A stretch of 18,234 nt of DNA from Bacilli bacterium (GTDB lineage: Bacteria > Bacillota_I > Bacilli_A > RF39 > UBA660). How positions within the stretch are numbered: position 1 is the stretch's first letter; every line of letters starts with the position of its first letter. The DNA lies in the NCBI GenBank assembly GCA_017476705.1, contig JAFUZI010000046.1, positions 1 through 18,234 on the forward strand, in the 5' to 3' direction. Made by a program: the position numbers and the translations under genes. Below, piece by piece: positions 12,624-18,234 of the stretch. The notes below the pieces were generated by a model. The model worked only from the letters and a program-made list of their open reading frames with translations. It did no database searches and was not told the origin of the DNA.

Positions 12624-13403
12624 ATGAAATTAGATGGAAAAGTCGCAATCGTAACAGGTGGAGCTATGGGAAATGGTTTAGGAATAGTCAAAGTATTTCT
12701 TAAATATGGTGCCAAAGTAGTTATATTTGATTATTCTGATCAATTAGATAAAACTATAAATGAATTAAATAATCAAAATGTAAGTGGTTATGTAGTAGAT
12801 ATAAGAGACAAAGAAAAAGTAAAAGAATGTGTTCAAAAAGTAATAGAAAAATATCATAATATTGATGTTTTAGTTAATAATGCTGGTGTCTGCAAATTAG
12901 TTAAATTTGAAGAAATGAGTGATGAAGATAGAGATTATCATTTTGATATAAACATTAAAGGAACATGGAATGTTACTCAAGCATGTCTACCATATATGAA
13001 AAATAGAAAAGCATCTATTATAAACTTATCAAGTGTTACAGGCCCTATGGTTGCTGATAGTGGAGAAGTTGCTTATGCTACAACAAAATCTGCTATTCAA
13101 GGATTTACTAAGGGATTAGCAGCTGAAGTAGTAGAAGATGATATCAGAGTAAACGCAATCCTTCCAGGTTATATAAGAACACCTATGGTTGAAAAAATGT
13201 CAAAAATATCTAATCCAGATAATCCAGAATCAGTAATAGATGGAATTGCCAATGCTATTCCTATGAAAAGATTAGGAAATATAGAAGAATTAGGTGAACT
13301 AGCAGCTTTCCTCGCAAGTCAAGAATCAAGTTATATAACAGCTCAAAATATAGTAATTGATGGTGGAAGTACATTACCAGAAACTATGACAATGGGTGTT
13401 TAA
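12624..13403 (+). CDS. ucpA: UcpA-like short-chain dehydrogenase/reductase
   Basis: The protein has 259 residues from ATG 12624, with AAGGAG just upstream; an in-frame ATG at 12588 falls in the -10 region and is rejected. The cofactor loop TGGAMGNGLG is at 11-20, NNAG follows, and the catalytic set is Ser137, Tyr151 and Lys155 (YATTK). It matches UcpA closely as I remember that protein: NNAGVCKL, MSDEDRDYHFDINIKGTWNV, SSVTGPMVAD and the ending DGGSTLPETMTMGV are diagnostic. UcpA is a cytosolic NAD(P)-dependent reductase with no settled substrate, linked in E. coli to furan aldehyde tolerance. The GNAT gene follows 44 bases on, probably in the same unit. Confidence 0.92.
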   Translation: MKLDGKVAIVTGGAMGNGLGIVKVFLKYGAKVVIFDYSDQLDKTINELNNQNVSGYVVDIRDKEKVKECVQKVIEKYHNIDVLVNNAGVCKLVKFEEMSDEDRDYHFDINIKGTWNVTQACLPYMKNRKASIINLSSVTGPMVADSGEVAYATTKSAIQGFTKGLAAEVVEDDIRVNAILPGYIRTPMVEKMSKISNPDNPESVIDGIANAIPMKRLGNIEELGELAAFLASQESSYITAQNIVIDGGSTLPETMTMGV

Positions 13404-13447
13404 TAATTATACAGAAAAAATAATACAAGTAGTGGAGATGAAATAAC

Positions 13448-13966
13448 ATGACAGTAAAACCATTTATATGTAACAATAACAACAATCAAGAAATACTATA
13501 TTTTAATAGTCTATTTAGTAAATATGATAAATTAAAAGAACCAGTTAGTTTTAATGAAATAAAAGAAAAAGTAAAATTAAAAGAATATAATAATGAAGAA
13601 TTAAATTCTAATAATTTACTGGTATTATTATCAATATATAAAGAAAAAGTATTATCATTTCAAATTACATCATTAGAAAAAAGCAACAACAAAACTATAG
13701 GTAAAATTGATTTAATAGAAACACATCCTAAATATCAGAAACTAGGTATCGCAACAGAATTAGTAAATAATTCAATTGAAATATTAAGAAAGAATAATAT
13801 TGAAAAAACTCTCTTCATATGTAGTAATGAAACTATAGATTTTTGGTTATCAAGAAATGCTAAAATAGTAGATACACACAAATCATCTTCATATTTTACT
13901 GTCTATAATATGGAAATGACAGTAGATAAATTTAAACAAAAAAGAATATCTAATAAAGACTTTTAG
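13448..13966 (+). CDS. GNAT-family N-acetyltransferase
   Basis: The protein has 172 residues; GGAG lies about ten bases before ATG 13448. The acetyl-CoA loop is in ETHPKYQKLGIATELVNNSIEIL (about 97-119, with Q-x-x-G-x-A). The N-terminal half is very rich in Asn and Lys and poorly conserved, and the C-terminal end carries ETIDFWLSRNAKIVD, typical of GNAT strand 6 and helix 4. The substrate is unknown. The TAG stop lies in the terminator hairpin. Confidence 0.85.
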   Translation: MTVKPFICNNNNNQEILYFNSLFSKYDKLKEPVSFNEIKEKVKLKEYNNEELNSNNLLVLLSIYKEKVLSFQITSLEKSNNKTIGKIDLIETHPKYQKLGIATELVNNSIEILRKNNIEKTLFICSNETIDFWLSRNAKIVDTHKSSSYFTVYNMEMTVDKFKQKRISNKDF

Positions 13967-13975
13967 TCTTTTTTT
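13955..13975 (+). terminator. intrinsic terminator overlapping the GNAT stop
   Basis: AAAGACT (13955-13961) pairs with AGTCTTT (13965-13971) around TTT, followed by T to 13975. The last two sense codons and the TAG stop are inside it. Confidence 0.85.
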
Positions 13976-13995
13976 CTTTTCTTTTAGAAAAATAA

Positions 13996-14004
13996 TGGTA
14001 TAAT
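13996..14004 (+). promoter_or_regulatory. extended -10 promoter of the second Fic gene
   Basis: TGGTATAAT is a perfect extended -10, 26 bases before the ATG at 14031. Confidence 0.55.
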
Positions 14005-14030
14005 AAAACACTATTGAAAGAAGGAATATT

Positions 14031-15017
14031 ATGGGACCAAAAGATGGAAGAAATTTAAATAGAGTAGAGTACTTTTCTATAAAAGAATATATAAACAATA
14101 TTGTATTTGAACCAAGTACCCTAGATCATATGGAATATGTCAATAAATTATTTGATGAGTACTTAGAATCATTAATGAATTATGATGAACTTGCAATAAC
14201 ACTATTTTTATGTAGTTGTTTTGAAAAAGAAATAAAATACAGTAATATAATAGAAAATCATATAGTACACCCCTTGGAGATTAATTCCCATAATATGTTT
14301 TTTGATAAGTTATCGATTAATCATACCAGGATAAAAGAATTACATAAATTTGTATTAAAGAAAGATGGCCTAAGTGACTATAGAACTACTGAAATGCCAA
14401 TAGGAACATATCGTGAAACAAATGATGATTCTCTAAAAACAGTAGAAATAGAGGGAAAGAAGTATTATAAAGATATTTATTGGTATGGAGTAGAACCAAA
14501 AGATATTAAAAGATTCATGGATGATTTTATTAAGTTTTATAAAGATAATTCATTCTCAGTAACGCATTCTAATCCTTTTATAAAAAGTGCCTTAGTCCAA
14601 TTATTATTTTTACGCATTCATCCCTTTGAAGATGGAAATGGAAGAACTGCAAGAATGCTTCATAATATGAAGTTTACTGATTCAATAAATAGGATAAAAG
14701 GTTCAAATTTAAAAATTAGTCCATTAAATATATCACCAGGTATTTATAATTACAAAAATGATTATAATAAATGTATAGACAGTATTTATTTTGATTTAGA
14801 TCATTTTGATTGGAAAACTGGTAATAATCCAGAAATTAATCGCTGGTTTAATTTCATGCTTAATACAACAGAAGAAGAAATTAACTTTCTCCAAGAAGAA
14901 TTAGTAAATAGGAAAGATGCTTTAGAAAACATTCATGATTTAAATCAAGATAATTCTCCATTTACAGATGAGATTAAAAAGATGAAAATGAAAGTATTAG
15001 CTCCAAAACAGTATTAA
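14031..15017 (+). CDS. second Fic-family protein AMPylator (class II)
   Basis: The protein has 328 residues with GAAGGA before ATG 14031. The full active-site motif HPFEDGNGRTAR begins at H197. An inhibitory-helix motif SNIIEN (71-76) fits S/TxxxE(G/N) exactly, so this enzyme is expected to hold itself inactive until the helix is displaced. It differs widely from the Fic protein at 7215-8210 outside the active site. It has an inserted segment before the Fic core (GTYRETNDDSLKTVEIEG, about 123-141) that resembles the flap region of the family, and lacks the winged-helix tail. The target is unknown. No antitoxin gene is adjacent. Confidence 0.93.
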   Translation: MGPKDGRNLNRVEYFSIKEYINNIVFEPSTLDHMEYVNKLFDEYLESLMNYDELAITLFLCSCFEKEIKYSNIIENHIVHPLEINSHNMFFDKLSINHTRIKELHKFVLKKDGLSDYRTTEMPIGTYRETNDDSLKTVEIEGKKYYKDIYWYGVEPKDIKRFMDDFIKFYKDNSFSVTHSNPFIKSALVQLLFLRIHPFEDGNGRTARMLHNMKFTDSINRIKGSNLKISPLNISPGIYNYKNDYNKCIDSIYFDLDHFDWKTGNNPEINRWFNFMLNTTEEEINFLQEELVNRKDALENIHDLNQDNSPFTDEIKKMKMKVLAPKQY

Positions 15018-15069
15018 TTTTAAGAGCTTTATATTTATATAAATGTATTATCAACTCAAAAATAATAAT

Positions 15070-15097
15070 AAAAAAAAGAAGCTGAAATCAGCTTCTT
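15070..15097 (-). terminator. minus-strand intrinsic terminator
   Basis: AAGAAGCTG (15076-15084) and CAGCTTCTT (15089-15097) form a perfect 9-bp stem with loop AAAT. The run of A at 15070-15075 makes a U-tail only on the minus strand; on the plus strand AATCT follows. It may still be the 3' end structure of the Fic transcript. Confidence 0.6.
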
Positions 15098-15145
15098 AAT
15101 CTATATACAGAGGATCTTCACATTATAGTGAACCTTCCTCAATAA
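15070..15145 (-). ncRNA. candidate small RNA, two hairpins
   Basis: Read on the minus strand, a hairpin (GAGGA 15140-15136 region with an inner TTCAC/GTGAA stem and loop TATAAT) is followed 12 bases later by a strong terminator (15097-15070) with a U-tract. No protein-coding frame on the minus strand ends there, so the terminator needs a transcript. The 5' end is unknown; no convincing promoter is visible between 15145 and 15200, which lowers confidence. The family is not recognised. Confidence 0.35.
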
Positions 15146-15191
15146 TAATATATGTATTAATTTTAAAAAAATACCATTTATATAAAAAGTA

Positions 15192-15200
15192 TGATAAAAT
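15192..15200 (+). promoter_or_regulatory. extended -10 promoter of prfB
   Basis: TGATAAAAT matches an extended -10 about 52 bases before the prfB ATG. No clear -35 is seen. Confidence 0.45.
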
Positions 15201-15252
15201 ATAGGCGAGAATAAAGATTATAATTTAGTAAACACTAATAAAGGAGATAATT

Positions 15253-16342
15253 ATGGAAATTAGAGAATTAAAAGAAAAACTAATAAAGTCTAAAGAAAAA
15301 ATAGAAGAAATTAGGAGGATACTTTGACTTACCAACTAAAGAGCAAGAAATAAATGATCTTGAAGAAAAAACAAAAGAACCAACTTTTTGGCAAGATCGA
15401 CAAAATGCTGAAAAAATAATTAAAGAATTAAATACTAAAAAAGATCTAGTATCTAAAGTTAATAATCTCTATGATAAAATACTAACTAATATAGAATTTT
15501 TAGATATAGAAAATGATGAAGAAACTATACTAGAGTTAGAAAAAGATTCAGAACAAATTGCGAATGATTTAGAAAATATAAATATTCTAGTATTATTAAA
15601 TGGTCCTTATGATAAGAATGACTGTATTTTAGAAATCCATCCTGGTGCTGGTGGTACTGAATCATGTGATTGGGCTAACATGCTATACAGAATGTATCTA
15701 AGATGGTGTGAAAAAAACAACTATAAAGTTCAATTATTAGATTATCAACCTGGTGATGAAGCTGGTATAAAAAGTGTATCACTAGAAGTTAAAGGCTATA
15801 ATGCATATGGTTATTTAAAAAATGAAAAGGGTGTCCACAGATTAGTTAGACTTTCTCCTTTTGATTCAAACAATAGAAGACATACTTCTTTTGCTTCAGT
15901 TGAAATAACCCCTGAAATTGATCAAGACACCACAGTTGAAATTGATGAAAAAGATTTAAAAATAGATGTTTATCATTCGTCTGGGGCTGGTGGACAAAGT
16001 GTTAACACAACAGACTCTGCCGTAAGAATAACACATCTTCCAACTAAAATAGTAGTAACTTGTCAAAACGAAAGAAGTCAAATTCAAAATAAAGAACAGG
16101 CATTAAAAGTATTAAAAAACAAATTGTTATTAAAGAAAATCGAAGAACAAGAAAAAGAATTAAATAACATTAAAGGAGAACAAAAAAACATTGAATTTGG
16201 TTCTCAAATAAGAAGTTATGTTCTTCATCCATATTCAATGGTTAAAGACCATAGAACAAATACTGAAACAAGCAATGTGGAAAAAGTATTAGATGGTGAC
16301 ATCGATATATTTATAGAAGAGAATTTAAAAAGAGGGATATAA
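15253..16342 (+). CDS. prfB: peptide chain release factor 2 (programmed +1 frameshift)
   Basis: The first frame runs from ATG 15253 (AAGGAG upstream) for 24 codons to an in-frame TGA at 15325-15327. Translation then continues in the +1 frame from GAC 15326 to TAA 16340-16342, giving 362 residues, the normal length. The protein has the stop-codon-reading tripeptide SPF at 201-203, which recognises UGA and UAA, and the catalytic GGQ at 246-248. RF2 releases finished peptides at UAA and UGA stops on the ribosome. When RF2 is scarce, the slow stop lets the ribosome shift and make more RF2, a feedback loop known in most bacteria. The next gene starts within its stop (TAATG), so YitT synthesis may be coupled. 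An annotator using single frames would see only the part from 15680. Confidence 0.95.
15313..15328 (+). promoter_or_regulatory. RF2 programmed +1 frameshift site
   Basis: AGGAGG (15313-15318), three bases, then CTT TGA C. The internal Shine-Dalgarno-like AGGAGG at this spacing pulls the mRNA, CTT is the slip codon and TGA the slow stop. This is the canonical arrangement of bacterial prfB. Confidence 0.95.
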
Positions 16343-17223
16343 TGCTAATAGAAAAAGATAACATACTTAACTATATTCAAAAAAAATCATATATTAAAAG
16401 ATTTTTACAGTTTTTGCTTGGCTGTTTTATAATATCCATATCATATAATATTTTTATTGCCCCAAATAACCTTATTCCAGGAGGAACAACAGGACTTGCT
16501 ATAATAATAAATAATTTATTTGGTATAAATAATTCGACTTTTATATTTGTAACTAATATATTCCTACTAATAATTAGCTATATATTTCTAGGAAAAGAAA
16601 AAACAAGAAATACTGTCTTAGGATCCATTATATTCCCGTTATTTGTTCGCCTAACAGAAAACTTAAATGTCTATCTTCAAGTAGACACCTCTAATATGCT
16701 TTTATCAACACTATTTGGTGGATTATTATTTGGTTTTGGAATTGGACTAGTATTTAAAGCAGGCTATACAATTGGTGGTACAGATACAATAAATCATATA
16801 AATGCCAAGTATTTCAAAATTAGTGTTGGAAAAAGCATTATCTTTGTTGATGGATTAATAGCTTTATCTTCAGGATTATTCATAGGTATTAACAATATGC
16901 TATATTCTATAATTTTAATATATTTATTAAGTTATATTTCAGATAGAGTAGTTTTAGGAATATCTGATAGTAAAGCTTTCTTTATAGTTACAAATAAAGA
17001 AGAGAAAATAAAAGAATTCATAATGAATCAATTGAAATATCAAGTTACTTCACTTAAAGCAAAAGGTGGCTTCAAAAGAGAAGATGAAAACGTCCTATTA
17101 ACAGTTCTACCAACAAGATATTACTATCAATTAAAAGAAGATATTGATAAGATAGATAAAAATGCCTTTTATATAATTGTCGATACTTATGAGGTATTTG
17201 GAGGGAATTTAAATGAGAAATAA
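16342..17223 (+). CDS. YitT-family membrane protein
   Basis: The protein has 293 residues; AGAGGG lies before ATG 16342, which overlaps the prfB stop by one base. Five or six membrane segments cover about 20-215, with the family's PNNLIPGGTTGLAIIINNLFG motif after the first (cited in part) and GYTIGGTDTINHI in the middle. The cytoplasmic C-terminal DUF2179 domain (about 215-290) contains FIMNQLKYQVTSL, KGGF and the ending YIIVDTYEVFGGN. The function of YitT proteins is not established; transport has been suggested. The last 11 bases overlap the next YitT gene. Confidence 0.92.
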   Translation: MLIEKDNILNYIQKKSYIKRFLQFLLGCFIISISYNIFIAPNNLIPGGTTGLAIIINNLFGINNSTFIFVTNIFLLIISYIFLGKEKTRNTVLGSIIFPLFVRLTENLNVYLQVDTSNMLLSTLFGGLLFGFGIGLVFKAGYTIGGTDTINHINAKYFKISVGKSIIFVDGLIALSSGLFIGINNMLYSIILIYLLSYISDRVVLGISDSKAFFIVTNKEEKIKEFIMNQLKYQVTSLKAKGGFKREDENVLLTVLPTRYYYQLKEDIDKIDKNAFYIIVDTYEVFGGNLNEK

Positions 17224-18046
17224 AAAATTATATAGAATTATTCTAATTACATGTTCTCTTATAATAAGTGCTTTTGTTTATAATATTTTTCTACTTCCTC
17301 TTAACTTAGTAACAGGAGGAACAAATGGTATCGCAACATTAACTTATTATTTATATGATTATAATCCAGCAATAATAATTCTTTTGATTTCAATTGCTTG
17401 TCTAATACTAAGTTACATGTATTTAGGAAGAGAAAAAACTAGAGGAACAGTTATTGCTTGTCTAGCCTATCCATTATTAGTAGAAGTAGTATCATTACTA
17501 GTGAAAAATCTTTCATTCGATAAAACAGATATACTTGTCCTTATAGTTTTCGCAGGAGTATTAAATGGTATTTCTAATGGTTTAATGTATAAAAGTGGTT
17601 ATAGTAGTGGAGGCCTTCCAATTATTTCGCAGATATTATTTGAAAAATTTAAATACCCAATTGTTAAATCAAGTTTTATAATGAATACCATAATTGTAGG
17701 AATAGGAGCTTCTTTCTTTGGAATAACAAGTGCCTTATATGCAATTATATTCTTATATATAAATAGTATAGTTCTTGATAGAGTTCTATTAGGAATATCT
17801 AATAATAAAGCATTTTATATAATAACTGATAAAGATAAAGAAATAAAAGAGTATATTATTAAACAATTAAATCATACAGTGACAATATTTGAAGTAAAAG
17901 GTGGCTTTTTAAACCATCAAAAAGATGTAATGTTAACAGTGGTACCATCAAGAGATTACTACAAGTTAACTGAGGGGATAAAAGCAATAGATCCTAGTGT
18001 TTTCTTTGTAGTAACTGATTCATACCAAGTAGAAGGAGCTAAATAG
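17213..18046 (+). CDS. second YitT-family membrane protein
   Basis: The protein has 277 residues with GGAGGG seven bases before ATG 17213. It has the same architecture as its neighbour: NLVTGGTNGIATL, GYSSGGLPIISQI, RVLLGISNNKAFYII and a C-terminal DUF2179 domain (KGGFLNHQKDVMLTVV). The two are clear tandem paralogues, but diverged throughout, so this is an old duplication or a paired system. Together they could form a heteromeric membrane complex. The TAG stop is inside the terminator. Confidence 0.92.
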   Translation: MRNKKLYRIILITCSLIISAFVYNIFLLPLNLVTGGTNGIATLTYYLYDYNPAIIILLISIACLILSYMYLGREKTRGTVIACLAYPLLVEVVSLLVKNLSFDKTDILVLIVFAGVLNGISNGLMYKSGYSSGGLPIISQILFEKFKYPIVKSSFIMNTIIVGIGASFFGITSALYAIIFLYINSIVLDRVLLGISNNKAFYIITDKDKEIKEYIIKQLNHTVTIFEVKGGFLNHQKDVMLTVVPSRDYYKLTEGIKAIDPSVFFVVTDSYQVEGAK

Positions 18047-18055
18047 CTCTTTTTT
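18033..18055 (+). terminator. terminator of the prfB-yitT-yitT operon
   Basis: GAGCT (18036-18040) pairs with AGCTC (18045-18049) around AAAT, extended by G-U and A-U pairs, followed by six T. The TAG stop (18044-18046) is at the loop. Confidence 0.85.
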
Positions 18056-18107
18056 CTATGAAATAAAAATGTAAATATAAATGATTTTACTTCATATAAT
18101 TTTATAC

Positions 18108-18143
18108 AATACATAGTGACCCCCTAAATCACTATGTATTTTT
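18108..18143 (+). terminator. second, stronger terminator
   Basis: AATACATAGTGA (18108-18119) and TCACTATGTATT (18129-18140) form a perfect 12-bp stem with loop CCCCCTAAA, then TTT. It is 53 bases after the first terminator and just before the next promoter. It may be a back-up terminator or the end of a short unseen RNA. Confidence 0.8.
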
Positions 18144-18152
18144 GTTTTGTAG

Positions 18153-18158
18153 TATAAT
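18153..18158 (+). promoter_or_regulatory. promoter -10 of the last gene
   Basis: TATAAT lies 28 bases before the last ATG. TTGTTT (18143-18148) is too close to act as its -35, so only the -10 is supported. Confidence 0.45.
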
Positions 18159-18186
18159 ATGTAACTTGAAAAGGAGGTGAAATAAT

Positions 18187-18234
18187 ATGTGGTCAAGTTA
18201 TCAAGAAATGTATCTTAATACTAAAAATGAAAAG
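18187..18234 (+). CDS. start of a further gene (5' partial)
   Basis: ATG 18187 follows AAGGAGGTGA, a near-perfect complement of the 16S rRNA 3' end, by six bases. The 16 visible residues (MWSSYQEMYLNTKNEK) do not identify the product, and the gene runs off the window. Such a strong site suggests an abundant protein. Confidence 0.65.
   Translation, partial: MWSSYQEMYLNTKNEK

Noticed and set aside
13889..14098. Minus-strand frame spanning the GNAT-Fic junction
   Set aside because: It crosses a terminator and a promoter on the other strand; Phe/Ile/Lys composition is a by-product of AT richness.
15325..15327. Premature stop making prfB a pseudogene, or UGA read as Trp
   Set aside because: The site is the canonical RF2 frameshift signal and the downstream frame is intact with SPF and GGQ.
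1..18234. CRISPR arrays, tRNA, rRNA genes, insertion sequences
   Set aside because: I saw no regularly spaced long repeats, no cloverleaf-like CCA-ended segments, no rRNA signatures and no transposase; the only recombinase is the tyrosine enzyme at 6159-7121.

Overview
The window is very AT-rich and densely packed, with almost every gene on the plus strand. Shine-Dalgarno sites are strong (AGGAGG type), SigA-like promoters often have an extended -10 (TGnTATAAT), and short U-tailed hairpin terminators are common. This points to a low-GC Firmicute of the Bacilli/Erysipelotrichia kind, plausibly an uncultured gut lineage; I cannot name a species. UGA is a normal stop: the HxlR gene and the sirtuin gene both end in TGA, and a prfB (RF2) gene is present with its programmed frameshift at a UGA. 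Mycoplasma-style UGA=Trp decoding is therefore ruled out.

The most interesting part is positions 779-6115. A cysteine-free HxlR repressor faces a seven-gene unit: a 66-residue peptide with three AC-G-x-x-C-G-A repeats, a radical SAM/SPASM maturase, a zinc-free MDR quinone-oxidoreductase-like enzyme, a zinc-type macrodomain protein-ADP-ribose hydrolase, a class M sirtuin (SirTM, protein ADP-ribosyltransferase), and a ferredoxin-nitroreductase fusion. An inverted repeat between the divergent promoters is the likely HxlR operator. A stem-loop at the end of the precursor gene probably sets the peptide-to-maturase ratio. In known SirTM/macrodomain operons the ADP-ribosylated partner is a lipoylated GcvH-like protein with a lipoate ligase. 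Neither is visible here, and a RiPP precursor with its maturase stands in that place. My reading is an inferred system in which a modified cysteine peptide takes part in, or is the target of, reversible ADP-ribosylation and redox chemistry.

Positions 6116-11400 look like accessory DNA: a tyrosine recombinase with a hairpin over its ribosome binding site and three 12-bp direct repeats after its stop, a Fic AMP-transferase, a small unknown protein, an autoregulated TetR operon (TetR, GNAT-YoaP fusion, TfoX-N protein), a stretch of about 370 bases with what looks like the decapitated start of a HAD phosphatase gene, an unknown 117-residue protein, and an out-of-frame fragment resembling a cell-surface protein. 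A near-palindromic AT element recurs just after the last gene of three successive transcription units here.

Positions 11399-18234 are more ordinary: a CDF cation efflux protein, a UcpA-like short-chain dehydrogenase with a GNAT acetyltransferase, a second Fic protein, a candidate small RNA on the minus strand, then prfB followed by two overlapping YitT membrane-protein genes and the start of a further gene cut by the window edge. The first bases appear to hold the 3' end of an upstream gene whose stop lies in its own terminator loop.
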